Source: a virus
DNA: 22,656 nucleotides
IMG/VR virus record: IMGVR_UViG_3300009008_001939
Coordinates: 1 to 22,656 of that record
Strand: one strand, 5' to 3'
Part shown: positions 6,391-13,859 of the stretch, one piece after another
How positions within the stretch are numbered: position 1 is the first letter of the stretch
How the letters are laid out: every line of letters starts with the position of its first letter
Notes under the pieces: model-generated
Told to the model about the DNA's origin: nothing
What the model saw: only the letters and a program-made list of their open reading frames with translations
Database searches by the model: none
Translations under genes and position numbers: made by a program

Positions 6391-6746
6391 TTTTTCCCCC
6401 TCTTGATCTTACGGATAGCCCGCCGGACGTGCTTCCGCTTTTTCTTAGTATAGCTTGCGCGGTGGATGAACAGGCACAACTCCACAAGCCCGCCTAGTAT
6501 CCTGTCCCGCTGTGCCTCCTTGAGTTCTCCCCATTCGGGGATCTCGTCCAGTCCGTCGTCTAGCATCTCGGTTACTTCAGTAACCACGAATTCAAACCGT
6601 GCCGGCCCCGCCCGATCTTTGTGTTCGTCCAGTTCCTCCACCAAGTCAATAACAGCGGGAAGCGCCGCCGCTATCAGTCGAGCTACCCACGAAGGGGCCC
6701 GGGGGAATAGAAAAGTAAACAGGGGACCGATCAAAAGATCTACCAT
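6387..6746 (-). CDS. Lysis-cassette protein of unknown function with hydrophobic N-terminus and basic tail
   Basis: 119 residues. The first 38 residues are hydrophobic with a few breaks (LLIGPLFTFLFPRAP, then WVARLIAAALPAVIDLV), suggesting one or two membrane-associated helices. Residues 39-95 are helical and charged with many acidic residues. The last 20 residues are extremely basic (KKKRKHVRRAIRKIKRGKK). No family is recognised. It lies between the amidase and the holin and is coupled to the holin by a 4-base overlap, so a role in lysis timing or membrane association is the simplest guess. Similar genes with hydrophobic start and lysine-rich end occur in phage lysis cassettes, but a DNA-related role cannot be excluded. 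Its start has AGAGG six bases upstream. Confidence 0.7.
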   Translation of the reverse strand: MVDLLIGPLFTFLFPRAPSWVARLIAAALPAVIDLVEELDEHKDRAGPARFEFVVTEVTEMLDDGLDEIPEWGELKEAQRDRILGGLVELCLFIHRASYTKKKRKHVRRAIRKIKRGKK

Positions 6747-6780
6747 TTGGAACCTCTAAAGAAAGCCTAACACTCTAAAG

Positions 6781-7206
6781 CTAGTCACATTGTAACGATG
6801 AGTAGACAGCCTCTCGGAATTCATCCGGGGAGAAACCGGGGCATAGGGTCGCCTTCAATTCCTTGTGGCCGTATAGGGTGGCGTTTGGGTATTGCCTGAG
6901 CAAGTCGGCACAAAGCACCGCCGCCGCTTCCCACTGTTCCTCCGGCGGGCTGTCTTCCCCTTCGTAGCTACCGATCAAACAGACCCCGACAGAGTGAGCA
7001 TTAAACCCCCGGCAATGAGCCCCCACGGTTGCCACGCCACGTCCAAGCCTCACCCGCCCGCTATGCTCTACCACAAAGTGGTAGCCGCAGTGGGTCCCGT
7101 CCTTTAGGCTGAACCCCCGATCGCTGTGGGCGTCGGATATGTTCTCTAAAGTCCAAGAGGTAGGGCTAGCGCTGTGGTGTATTACGATCGCGGATATGCC
7201 CCGCAT
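6781..7206 (-). CDS. Endolysin: N-acetylmuramoyl-L-alanine amidase of the T7 lysozyme / PGRP type
   Basis: 141 residues, a single catalytic domain as in T7 lysozyme. IVIHHSAS carries the first zinc ligand (H10), YHFVVEHSGRV gives the catalytic tyrosine (Y42), GAHCRGFNAHSVGVCLIG is the conserved core strand, and H114 and C122 (HKELKATLCPGF) are the other zinc ligands. The lysine two residues before the cysteine in T7 lysozyme is threonine here (T120), as in many peptidoglycan-recognition proteins. The enzyme cuts the amide bond between muramic acid and the stem peptide. With no signal peptide it depends on the holin for release. Its ATG directly follows the TAG of the preceding gene. No separate wall-binding domain is present. 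Confidence 0.92.
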   Translation of the reverse strand: MRGISAIVIHHSASPTSWTLENISDAHSDRGFSLKDGTHCGYHFVVEHSGRVRLGRGVATVGAHCRGFNAHSVGVCLIGSYEGEDSPPEEQWEAAAVLCADLLRQYPNATLYGHKELKATLCPGFSPDEFREAVYSSLQCD

Positions 7207-7389
7207 CTATTCAGCCGCGGCGGGGGTTAACCAGGCAATGAGCGCGTCCTTATCGGCTTCGGTGCCGGAGGCGATGGCGTCCAACTCTGAGCGCCGCATT
7301 TGAAACCGGACAGATACGATATCGAAATTGTCGTTTATCGTAATTGTGTCAGCTTCGATCGCTGTCTGATCATCGTCTTGAAAATTCAT
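7207..7389 (-). CDS. Small acidic protein next to tail gene, unknown function
   Basis: 60 residues, acidic (many D and E, especially in the first 20), no cysteines and no membrane segment. The middle (VSVRFQMRRSELDAIASG) is the only basic part. The family is not recognised. It overlaps the 303-residue tail protein gene by 4 bases (ATGA) and ends one base before the amidase start. Like its upstream neighbour it contains no CTAG and is less GC-rich than the surrounding genes, so the two may have been acquired together. A chaperone for the tail protein is a possible role, by analogy with small genes that follow tail fibre genes. Confidence 0.6.
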   Translation of the reverse strand: MNFQDDDQTAIEADTITINDNFDIVSVRFQMRRSELDAIASGTEADKDALIAWLTPAAAE

Positions 7390-8297
7390 AGTCCTGTCCT
7401 CCCACTGGGACAGGTTCCGCCGTCCAATTGTGTAATCCGATAGTGGACCGTGAAATCAAGATCAGCGGTCGATCCCGCCGTTGATGAACGGCCAACACTG
7501 ATAAAAACATACAACCGATCATTATGAACCCGGAAACGTTGCTGTGTAACCTGGGTCAATACGCCTACTTTGGAATCGCCCACATCGTCACGGTATACCC
7601 AGTGCATGTCTTTACACAGTGGATCTTCAGCATTGGATATGCCGGAAGCGGTCAAGCCGTCATGTTTGCGAATTCGGCCCCACCAGTGAACCCGGTTGAA
7701 ACTTTTTCGGCCGGCCAAGTATTCAGCATTGCTGATTACAGGAAGATCCTGCCCTGGGTTTGTAATGGTCCCCCGTGGCGATGTGTTCGACGCATTGTAA
7801 ACACTAACGCGGCGGTTTTTGTGGGTTGACGTGTGGGTGCTTATTCCGGTCCCCATCACATCGCGGGGCCATTCCGTAGCGCCCGCCGTGGCTGGTAGAT
7901 TCTCAGGATCGGTAATTACGCCAGCGATGCAAAACACGCGAGATCCGACAGGGGGCCGATTCAATCCACCGGTCACAGCTCCCGAATTAATTGACCATCC
8001 AACAGCCGGAAGCGTAATTGCAAATTCCACGGTCACCGGTTTGTCATTGAACGAAAACGACGATCCATCCTCGGTTTTGACTTCAGCGTACCAGGTGCAC
8101 CCGTCGATCAGTTTGGCGTTTCCTACCGTTGACAGTGAGCATTTATTGACGCCTGATACATGGGTAAGGCTACTCATCGTCGTATCGGGGTCGTTCTTTG
8201 TCCAATCCGAATGGGTGACATCAGCAACTGTCCAATCGGACAAATCGGTTCCGCCGCCACCGCCCGCGGCGGGGGGTGTGAAGGTAAACGGAGCCAT
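7386..8297 (-). CDS. Tail-associated protein, probable fibre or tip component
   Basis: 303 residues. The N-terminus is a proline/glycine linker (FTPPAAGGGGG, 5-16) like those that attach variable domains to phage tails. The rest is rich in T, S, N, G and W with alternating hydrophobic residues, consistent with beta structure; no enzymatic motif was recognised. It starts on the stop of the preceding gene (TAATG, 8295-8299). Position between tail genes and the amidase, and base composition unlike its neighbours, suit a variable host-recognition component. That assignment is inference from context; the sequence alone shows only a glycine-linked beta-rich protein. Confidence 0.6.
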   Translation of the reverse strand: MAPFTFTPPAAGGGGGTDLSDWTVADVTHSDWTKNDPDTTMSSLTHVSGVNKCSLSTVGNAKLIDGCTWYAEVKTEDGSSFSFNDKPVTVEFAITLPAVGWSINSGAVTGGLNRPPVGSRVFCIAGVITDPENLPATAGATEWPRDVMGTGISTHTSTHKNRRVSVYNASNTSPRGTITNPGQDLPVISNAEYLAGRKSFNRVHWWGRIRKHDGLTASGISNAEDPLCKDMHWVYRDDVGDSKVGVLTQVTQQRFRVHNDRLYVFISVGRSSTAGSTADLDFTVHYRITQLDGGTCPSGRTGL

Positions 8298-8620
8298 TAG
8301 TCACGCTCCGACATTTGAAAATGTGCCACCACGCTAGCCGCATCTCCGGCGATCCAGACTGAGTGAGACCCCTTGGACTTTGGTAAGTCGTGGTAGTAGA
8401 GCGTGTCCGCCGGCACTCTCATATAGGATTCCGTGGTAATTACGGCGGCGTCCGTCCCCCCGTTCGTCACAATTTTACCGGCTTGGCCAGCGAACAAAAC
8501 GGAAACCTGCGTAGCTCTAGCCGAGACAGTGATCTCCTGGAGGGTGTCCGGCGTGGCGGATAGGGTAATGTTTTCTGTGCGTGGAAAAGTGTTGGTGGTT
8601 GAGTAATCAAGAACGGCCAT
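8297..8620 (-). CDS. Small virion-associated protein, beta-rich, unknown function
   Basis: 107 residues, start ATG with GGGGGA three bases upstream. The sequence has short alternating strands (NITLSATPDTLQEITVSARATQVSVLFAGQ) and no charged clusters, resembling small beta-sandwich decoration or tail accessory proteins of phages, although no family can be named. It lies between the tail hub candidate and the 303-residue tail protein and is coupled to the latter by TAATG. A tail accessory role is likely from position. Confidence 0.65.
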   Translation of the reverse strand: MAVLDYSTTNTFPRTENITLSATPDTLQEITVSARATQVSVLFAGQAGKIVTNGGTDAAVITTESYMRVPADTLYYHDLPKSKGSHSVWIAGDAASVVAHFQMSERD

Positions 8621-8645
8621 GGGTCCCCCGGTTTTTAAGAGTGTA

Positions 8646-10469
8646 TCAGATCAGGGCATCCCGCGCCCAATGTGGCACGGTTACCAATTGAATTTCCGTA
8701 GACCCCGGGACACGTAGTAGCCCGGAGATAATGCAAACGGTACGATCGAAGCCGATCCCCGTGTCCGTAACAGTAACCACCGATCCCACGTCCAAGGACT
8801 GGTAGCGCTGCGGTAAAACGTAACGAACGGATCGCCGGGTCTGGCTTAAATACCGGATCTTCCAATCGAGGATCGCCCGCGCTGTTACGTCGCTTTCCAC
8901 CGTTGGAGCCTCAATAGGATCGGCTATGCGGCGTCCGTATCGTGTGAAGCTAGCCCATGAATAGGGGTTAGCCTGTACCCCTTCCAAGTTGTCCAGGTTT
9001 CGCGGGGCGTATGTTAGGCGCTTCTTATAGTCCCCGCTTGGACCGTGCCGGCAATAGTCGATCGAGATCTCATTGTAGACATCGTTTGCGCTGGACACTT
9101 CTACCGATCCATCCCGGTAGCCTTCGTTTTGTTGGATGTCTATATGTTCCACGGCGTCCGCTGCGGTAGCATCCCAACGCCAGAACGTGAAACTAAGACC
9201 GTCGTGTGTGACTTGGGCTGTCATAGGTAAGACAGGTAAAATGTCCTCATTGATGATCGCCCAAGGGCTCCGGGGCTCATTGATCCAGAAGTCCAATTTG
9301 TAGCCGTTGACTTCGTTTAGGACTACCCGGGTTTTTAGTTTGTTGACCCTTAGATCGCTATGGTCTAGGAGGTATTCAATAACCTCACCCGCTCCGGTGA
9401 TAGGCCCGGTTCGGTGTTTATTGAGCACACCCCCACGCCCCGGCCATGATACCCAAACCTCAGATCCGGCCGTGAGTTCAAGAGACCCAAACGGCGGCGC
9501 GGCCCCGGAGCTCCCGGGCCCGGATACCGCAATCATGGTAACCTTCCGGCCGGTTCCGTCGTGGGCGTGTCCGCTTCCATCTATGAACGGTCTAACGACT
9601 ACGTTAGTAACGTGGGCGTCCAAGTAGTCCGAGTCCCCCCCGTCGTTCCACAAGTAGACACCCCCGGGCATTGCTAAACCGCCCGCCGTAAAGCTACTGT
9701 CCACCCATGTTTCATGGCCGGCGATCACGATATAGATCGGCTTCCCTATGTTGTCCGCGTCCGCTGTGGCTCCCGGATCGGGTTCCGGGTCATAGGCCCC
9801 CACGATGAGCGCGGGCGTAGCGGGTAGGTACCCGTGGACGCTGGGAAACGTGGCCGGAGCATTGAGCCCGGGGCGTCCGAAGATCCAAGGGTAAGCCTGT
9901 CCGATCGCGGACTCCGCGGCGGAGAATTCGGGGGAGTAGGCGGGGTCGGGAGCGTAGACCCCGTCCGCCCAACGTGGCCAAGTGTTACCATCCACCACCG
10001 CCGCGATCGGCGGGTGCGCTCCGGTGTCTAGGTAGTCCGACTCTGTGATCGTAAATGAAACCGGCTCATGCTTTCCGCCGTAGGTCGGGGAGTCAATAAA
10101 CCCACGGACGACGACAGTGCGATCGGTGTAGCCTTGGCCCTCAATCAATAGGGACAGTTCACCCTTTGACTGTCCAATGTCTGAAGTGGGATCGGATATG
10201 GAGGACCACCCCTCCAATTGGGCCGCGTTGAAAAGAGCACTAACGCTAACTTCCCGGGCTCCGCTTTCCGGGCTGTCTATACTTTGCACTTCCTCATAGT
10301 CGAGCATCTCTAGCCCGCCGGGGTAGCGAAACACAGCCGGCCCTAGGGTGGGGTCCGAGTTCAGCACGTCAATTGCTGAAGTGCTGAAACGGTAGATCCG
10401 TCCCCTTATGTCCACTTCCAATAACCAAAGGAGGCGATCGGAGTCTAGGAGGGTTCTAACAAGGGCCAC
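8646..10469 (-). CDS. Tail hub / tail tip protein candidate
   Basis: 607 residues starting with GTG at 10467-10469 (GAGGAAG about 9 bases upstream). The N-terminal 150 residues are beta-rich (LLWLLEVDIRGRIYRFSTSA; VSFTITESDYLDTG), as in distal-tail and hub proteins. The central part is G/P/D/T-rich. The last 200 residues (about 400-607) carry an INEDILPVLPM segment and end with a YLSQTRRSVRYVLPQRY and VGSVVTVTDTGIGFDRTVCIISG pattern, which is typical of baseplate-hub / Tal-like proteins at the tail tip. It would form the tip of the tail tube, downstream of the tape measure. No peptidase or lytic domain was recognised. The assignment combines order and these patterns; the exact hub versus distal-tail role is uncertain. 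Confidence 0.65.
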   Translation of the reverse strand: MALVRTLLDSDRLLWLLEVDIRGRIYRFSTSAIDVLNSDPTLGPAVFRYPGGLEMLDYEEVQSIDSPESGAREVSVSALFNAAQLEGWSSISDPTSDIGQSKGELSLLIEGQGYTDRTVVVRGFIDSPTYGGKHEPVSFTITESDYLDTGAHPPIAAVVDGNTWPRWADGVYAPDPAYSPEFSAAESAIGQAYPWIFGRPGLNAPATFPSVHGYLPATPALIVGAYDPEPDPGATADADNIGKPIYIVIAGHETWVDSSFTAGGLAMPGGVYLWNDGGDSDYLDAHVTNVVVRPFIDGSGHAHDGTGRKVTMIAVSGPGSSGAAPPFGSLELTAGSEVWVSWPGRGGVLNKHRTGPITGAGEVIEYLLDHSDLRVNKLKTRVVLNEVNGYKLDFWINEPRSPWAIINEDILPVLPMTAQVTHDGLSFTFWRWDATAADAVEHIDIQQNEGYRDGSVEVSSANDVYNEISIDYCRHGPSGDYKKRLTYAPRNLDNLEGVQANPYSWASFTRYGRRIADPIEAPTVESDVTARAILDWKIRYLSQTRRSVRYVLPQRYQSLDVGSVVTVTDTGIGFDRTVCIISGLLRVPGSTEIQLVTVPHWARDALI

Positions 10470-10472
10470 GGC

Positions 10473-13400
10473 TTAGACTTCCTCGTCTATTACAACTTGG
10501 TTGATCGTTATCATTTCGGTATTGTCCTCATCCCCTAGGACAGTTTGCGTTTTCACCGGGGACACTATCCGCCCGTATAGCTGTCTGTCTCTACCTGTGA
10601 TCGTAAAGTGGTCGTGTACTGGTTGGTGAGGAATCCGGGGGAGGAATACAACGGGAAGCGCGGAACCGTTAGCCCGCCCAAGCGCCCCGGAGACTACGTG
10701 GGGATCTTGTCGGACCCCTATTTTTTCCAGTAGCCCCCCGGTGATATAGTCATACGGGTAATGGGGAACGGGTGTACCACCGATCCCCGTAGAGTCCCAC
10801 CCGTCCGCCCATGCAAATTCGACAGTCCGCCGCATGGGGCCGAGTTCCTCCGCCATACGTTCTCCGCCTCGGCCGGTAACTAGGTCCACGTTTGGCGTGT
10901 GGGTGATTGATTTTCCCCATGAGTAGTCCATACCAAAAACAAACAACGGCCCAAGAGCTACGGCCCCTAGTTTAAAATAGCCCTCCGCCGTGTCTTGGAC
11001 CGGGATCGTTATTCGGAACCGCTCCGCATTAATTGCCCCGCCTCTAAATATGGTGGTGGTCTGATGCTGGATAACGTCAAAATTACCAGTGGTTGGAATT
11101 CCGGCCATGTCTCCGTCAAGTGTCAACCGGCACGGGACATAATACCCCGGCACCTTAGCAAAGGACCCCGCGGAGTTAGATCGGATCTTCCTAACGTAGA
11201 CAGCCCCCGTGCTTGGGTCTGTCATTTTGGCATAGCTTCCTACTAGCTCGTCCACTTTTATATAGCGGTTCGCCTCGAAGTCCGAGCCCACCACGGCGGG
11301 GCGTAGGTCGTCCCCTGTCAGATCGTACCGGCACCCCGTAAAGTCCCCGGGGTCCACTGTATGAACGGGGACCCACACCCCGGAATTGTAGGCGTCGATC
11401 TCGTATGTCTTAAAATTTGCCCCCGTCAATTGTAGCCCTGCGGCTTCACTGTTGGGCCGGTGTCGGGTGCCGGGGTTCGCTTCCCACTCTATGGTAACTT
11501 GGGCCGCGTCCGTCGTTGAACGCCACCCGCTCCGGGGTGAGGCGCTAACGTCCGGGTTTATGTTCCGAGCGGGGAATTCGTATTCTGTGGAGGCCTTCCA
11601 AGTATCAGAGAAAAACGCCGTGGAGCCCTTAGCCTTTAGGCTCCATCCATCGTCCAAGTAGAGCGGGTAGACACTAAAGGGCCGGCCATGGAGACCGGCG
11701 GGCGCGTATGTGGTGAGGCTCCAATTGTTCTCCGCGTCCATTGGGTTTAGCGGGTAATGGTGAACAAAGCGCCAATGAGACAGGAGGGGGATCGTAGCTA
11801 CGGCCAAAGCCCCCCACAGTGTCCCCGGGAAAAAAGCCCCGGGCGCTACGATCGCACCGGCTAGCCACTTGACCCACACCCCGCCGGGTTCCCTGTACAT
11901 TACGTAATGTACATTCCCAGTGCCGCGGGTGATCCTCCACTCCCTAAATTCTACGTTAGAGAATTGGATCGTAGTATTGAGCGGAGCGGCCGTTGTTAGG
12001 TTCCATACCTGAGCGTCCGTGGCGGACAGCCTAACCTCAAGAGCTCCGCTTCTTAGACTGATATGGTTGCCCGTTATGTTGCCGGTTCCGGGATCGATCG
12101 TGGCTACGCTGTCTACCTTTACTTTTGCCCATATTGTCCGGCTGTTAGGGTCCTGCCCGTAGCCTCCCTGCTGTCCTACTGGGGTAGATATGGTGAGCCC
12201 GTCGGGGGTGATACTGTCAGTATATGGAGCGGGGGTGGTAGTAAAGTCCACAACGTCCGCCGCGTATGTAGTAGCGGTGAAGGTAGGGAGGAAGCTAAAG
12301 CCGGTTCTAGGAATATCTAGCGGGACAGTACTAGTCCCGGTGTAGTGGTCGAAGTTGGAGTAGTCCCCCAACTTTAGGATCACTTGGGCGCCGCCTTCCC
12401 TTGTTACGTAGCTTTCTGATTGGTTGTTCTGTTCATACCGTCCGCCCATTGTGATCAGGACTAGTGACTCTTTGTAAGGCGTTAGGGTGGAGTGGTTGAT
12501 CTCGTCTACCTTCCCTAGGAGGCGGTGCTGAACGTCCGTATAGAGTGGATCGGAAGCATGGTAGAAGCCGTTAAAATTCGTGCGGTGGTCGTCTAGCCTA
12601 CTTGGTAGATCCTCCAGCCGGTACCGGATCGTGGACGTTTGGCCTAGGCTGTTTCGGCTTCCGGCCATATCACCGGAGCGGGTCACACACAGGAAGCCCT
12701 CCGGGTCAATACAGGAAGCAAAGCCCCACGACTTGAGGGGGACGGCTTGATCTCTTGGGTCTGTCAGAGTGGCCCCGAAGTTTTGGTGGTCGCTGAACCT
12801 TCCAAAGGGTGAGGGCTTCCAACTAAAACAGATCCGGCCCACGCTCTCCCGATCGTTAGAATACAAAAGCAGGACCGATCCGTTAGCGTCTACGTGGAGA
12901 CGCGGATCGAAACACCACGCGGCGATCTCGGTGTTAGAGGTAGGAGCCCCGGGCCCGTTGAATTCCTCGATCAATGTCCACGTTGCCCCCCAATCTTCGG
13001 AGGCAAAGTGGCGGCACTGGTGATCACCAAAAGCCGGCCAAGTGTTCGAATCAGTAGCCCCCACCATTGCGGTTAGATATCCGTTATGCTCTACCACTTG
13101 GAAAAAACGGACCACCCCCGGCCCTAATGGGGTGAGGGTTGCGGCCTCTACTTTGTAATTTGAATCCTTAGCGGAAGCGCTGCGGATCGCCCATGTAGCG
13201 GCGCTATCGTCTGAGTAGTAGGTATCGATCCCTTTTCCATCGATGCCACAAAGGAACACCAGTAGACGCCCGCTAGGTAGCTCTAGGATCGAAGTCGCGC
13301 CCCATATGTTAGCGACGGCCCCTGAGTAGTTCCGGGTTAGAATGTTGGCGGTGGTCCATGTATCCGTAGCCGGGTTCAAGGTTCGGACGCTTACGTTTTC

Positions 13401-13859
13401 ATAAGACGTGGTAGTCGCCGGATCGTAGTAGTGGTGGTGGTATACACAGTGTACAAAATTGGCGGCGGTTGTAATGGCGTGAGGGTGTCGAATAGTAGTA
13501 GCGGCGGCTGTCGGGTTGCTCGGGTCTACGAACATTTCGCAATCAGAGACCACGCTGTAAGGGTCCCAGCCTCTCCAATCCGTGTCCGGGTCTCCCTGGT
13601 CCCGCCAAGCGTAGCGGCCGCCCCGGGGCTCCCCCCAACCGTTACCAGCGCGGACAGCGCGGACTTCGTATTTTTTGCCGGCTGTGCTCGTCCCCGTGGC
13701 CTCCAAGTCTAGGTAGCCCTCCGATCCTGGTTGGGTCACTGGACGACCTACCACCGGGGAAGCTTGGGCCGTGTCCGGGGTGATCGTCATTGTTCCGGCA
13801 TTGTAGGCCGGATCGTGGACAATGATCCCGCGGTAGTAGTCCTGGGTGTATTCAGCCAT
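10473..13859 (-). CDS. Large tail protein with sialidase-type (BNR/Asp-box) beta-propeller region
   Basis: 1128 residues, the largest protein in the window, starting on the tape measure's stop (TAATG). Two Asp boxes with the S-x-D-x-x-x-T-W spacing are visible, SDDSAATW (216-223) and SEDWGATW (287-294). They lie in a region of about 100-450 with repeated aromatic/beta blade-like segments, suggesting a sialidase-like propeller. Catalytic residues of a true sialidase were not recognised. The rest is beta-rich and may form further carbohydrate-binding domains; the last 100 residues (PVPHYPYDY, VVFLPRIPHQPVHDH) resemble a conserved tail-tip ending. A receptor-binding or polysaccharide-recognising role is likely, unusual in sitting directly after the tape measure. 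Degradation of glycans is possible but unproven. Confidence 0.7.
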   Translation of the reverse strand: MAEYTQDYYRGIIVHDPAYNAGTMTITPDTAQASPVVGRPVTQPGSEGYLDLEATGTSTAGKKYEVRAVRAGNGWGEPRGGRYAWRDQGDPDTDWRGWDPYSVVSDCEMFVDPSNPTAAATTIRHPHAITTAANFVHCVYHHHYYDPATTTSYENVSVRTLNPATDTWTTANILTRNYSGAVANIWGATSILELPSGRLLVFLCGIDGKGIDTYYSDDSAATWAIRSASAKDSNYKVEAATLTPLGPGVVRFFQVVEHNGYLTAMVGATDSNTWPAFGDHQCRHFASEDWGATWTLIEEFNGPGAPTSNTEIAAWCFDPRLHVDANGSVLLLYSNDRESVGRICFSWKPSPFGRFSDHQNFGATLTDPRDQAVPLKSWGFASCIDPEGFLCVTRSGDMAGSRNSLGQTSTIRYRLEDLPSRLDDHRTNFNGFYHASDPLYTDVQHRLLGKVDEINHSTLTPYKESLVLITMGGRYEQNNQSESYVTREGGAQVILKLGDYSNFDHYTGTSTVPLDIPRTGFSFLPTFTATTYAADVVDFTTTPAPYTDSITPDGLTISTPVGQQGGYGQDPNSRTIWAKVKVDSVATIDPGTGNITGNHISLRSGALEVRLSATDAQVWNLTTAAPLNTTIQFSNVEFREWRITRGTGNVHYVMYREPGGVWVKWLAGAIVAPGAFFPGTLWGALAVATIPLLSHWRFVHHYPLNPMDAENNWSLTTYAPAGLHGRPFSVYPLYLDDGWSLKAKGSTAFFSDTWKASTEYEFPARNINPDVSASPRSGWRSTTDAAQVTIEWEANPGTRHRPNSEAAGLQLTGANFKTYEIDAYNSGVWVPVHTVDPGDFTGCRYDLTGDDLRPAVVGSDFEANRYIKVDELVGSYAKMTDPSTGAVYVRKIRSNSAGSFAKVPGYYVPCRLTLDGDMAGIPTTGNFDVIQHQTTTIFRGGAINAERFRITIPVQDTAEGYFKLGAVALGPLFVFGMDYSWGKSITHTPNVDLVTGRGGERMAEELGPMRRTVEFAWADGWDSTGIGGTPVPHYPYDYITGGLLEKIGVRQDPHVVSGALGRANGSALPVVFLPRIPHQPVHDHFTITGRDRQLYGRIVSPVKTQTVLGDEDNTEMITINQVVIDEEV

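Noticed and set aside
7819-8337. Plus-strand frame of 172 codons opposite the tail protein
   Set aside because: Lies entirely within minus-strand tail genes, no domain, no start signals.
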